NCBI GenBank assembly: GCA_013619145.1
Contig: JABXKR010000041.1
Span: 1-37,204 of the forward strand
DNA from: Psychromonas sp.
GTDB taxonomy: Bacteria > Pseudomonadota > Gammaproteobacteria > Enterobacterales > Psychromonadaceae
Direction: 5' to 3'
DNA length: 37,204 nucleotides
Part shown: one piece after another, positions 36,347-37,204 of the stretch
How the letters are laid out: every line of letters starts with the position of its first letter
Numbering within the stretch: the stretch's first letter is position 1
The notes under the pieces: model-generated
What the model saw: only the letters and a program-made list of their open reading frames with translations
Told to the model about the DNA's origin: nothing
Database searches by the model: none
Made by a program: the position numbers and the translations under genes

Positions 36347-37146
36347 TAATTTATCTGCCATTCAGATGGTCAGTGTTAGCTCTCCGGCAACGAATTTATC
36401 CTGTTTGAAAAAGTTGTTAGAGAAGTTGTCTCCAGCTGCAAATCAGTTAGTTTTATTACCGGAGAATGCGCTGAGTTTTGCAGATAAAAAGACCTATTTA
36501 TCATTAGCTGAAAACTTAGGAGATGGTTATTTTCAATCTCAATTAGGAAATTTAGCAAAACAGTATCAATGTTATTTAGTGTGTGGCAGTTTCCCGATTA
36601 AAAGCAGGCAAAGCGATAAGATCTTTACCACAAGTTTGGTTTTTTCACCGCAGGGTAAATTAATCAGCCATTATCATAAAATTCATCTGTTTGATGCCTT
36701 GGTTACAGATCAAAAAGGGCTGTATAAGGAATCTGATACCTTTATTGCCGGTCAGGATATTCAGCTATTTGATTATTGGCTCGATTCTTCAGTTTCAGTC
36801 AAAGTTGGCCTGGCTATCTGTTATGATTTACGTTTTCCCGCTCTGTTTCAAACGTTACGTGCACAAGGGGCTGATATTATATTATTACCCGCCGCTTTTA
36901 CTAAAGTAACTGGAGAGGCGCATTGGCTTCCTTTGCTGCAAGCTCGAGCGATTGAAAACCAATGTTATATTATCGCCGCTAATCAAGGTGGTTTACACCC
37001 GTGTGGCCGAGAAACATTTGGGCATTCGATGATCATTTCTCCGTGGGGAGAAGTGCTTAGCCAACTGCAATTAGGGGAAGGTGTTATTCAAGCTCCATTT
37101 GCAAAGCAACTCCTTGAAAAAGTTCGCCAGGCAATGCCTGTTATAT
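36339..37146 (+). CDS. Carbon-nitrogen hydrolase (nitrilase superfamily), 3' end cut by artefactual palindrome
   Basis: A Nit/YbeM-type amidase. Glu-Lys-Cys catalytic residues are all visible: Glu in LVLLPENALSF, Lys in HYHKIHLFDA, Cys in GLAICYDLRFPAL. The usual ending (FGHSMIISPWGEVLSQLQLG) follows. Start taken as GTG 36339, which overlaps the yhdP end by eight bases; GTG 36330 is an alternative. Family members after yhdP are probably omega-amidases or deaminated glutathione amidases, but the substrate is not shown. True sequence ends near 37146 (last natural residues QAMPV); the following 58 bases are an exact inverted copy of this gene, so the real C-terminus is not in the window. Confidence 0.9.
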
Positions 37147-37204
37147 GGCATTGCCTGGCGAACTTTTTCAAGGAGTTGCTTTGCAAATGGAGCTTGAATA
37201 ACAC
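37081..37204. repeat. Perfect 58-bp inverted repeat at the window end
   Basis: 37081-37138 is repeated exactly, inverted, at 37147-37204, with eight bases (TGTTATAT) between. Both arms are coding sequence of the nitrilase-family gene, and the right arm ends exactly at the window edge. A hairpin of this kind inside a gene at a contig end is typical of an inverted chimera from multiple-displacement amplification or of an assembly error, not of biology. Confidence 0.95.

Noticed and set aside
37081-37204. The terminal hairpin as a telomere or regulatory structure
   Set aside because: Both arms are protein-coding sequence of one gene and the right arm stops exactly at the window edge.

Overview
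The window looks like a chromosomal segment of a marine gammaproteobacterium, most likely Psychromonas or a close relative. This is inferred from AT-rich DNA, protein sequences close to E. coli, Vibrio and Shewanella families, and gene orders known from that group (yfaE-nrdB-nrdA next to ubiG/gyrA; ychJ beside purU; mreB-mreC-mreD-maf-rng-yhdP-nitrilase). Nearly all of it is housekeeping DNA. What is unusual is a set of lesions and small repeats. The last 124 bases form a perfect inverted repeat, which suggests that the right edge is a contig end with an amplification or assembly artefact.

Layout. 1-5 kb: the 3' end of hrpA, a convergent response regulator with TPR-like repeats, tRNA-Tyr, a small conserved protein and a DUF808 (YedI) membrane protein. 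5-12 kb, all on the minus strand: purU and ychJ (one-carbon metabolism), asnB, a KefB/YbaL-type antiporter and a secreted Sel1-repeat protein. 12-16 kb: the aerobic class Ia ribonucleotide reductase operon nrdA-nrdB-yfaE, with NrdR-like and DnaA-like boxes upstream. 16-17 kb: a small protein behind a perfect FNR palindrome, then ubiG divergent from gyrA. 18-24 kb: gyrA, then serC-hisC-aroA (serine and aromatic/histidine synthesis), ended by a strong terminator. 24.6-27.3 kb is a damaged accessory island: a universal stress protein gene cut by a MITE, a fragment resembling a group II intron, and a diguanylate cyclase broken by an internal deletion. 27.9-37.2 kb: the cell-shape operon mreBCD followed by maf, rng, yhdP and a nitrilase-family gene that runs into the terminal palindrome.

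The main result is in the nrd operon. NrdA is intact in every catalytic cysteine I can place. NrdB has a clean in-frame loss of about 33 residues that removes two of the six iron ligands (E. coli Glu238 and His241) and the radical-transfer Asp237. The downstream YfaE-type ferredoxin is cut before its last iron-sulfur cysteine by a 92-bp duplication; recombination between 54-bp direct repeats would restore an 84-residue protein exactly. Two independent hits in one pathway suggest that aerobic RNR is dispensable, switchable or decaying here. No complete new defence or mobile system was found, and no CRISPR array, rRNA or integrase gene was seen.
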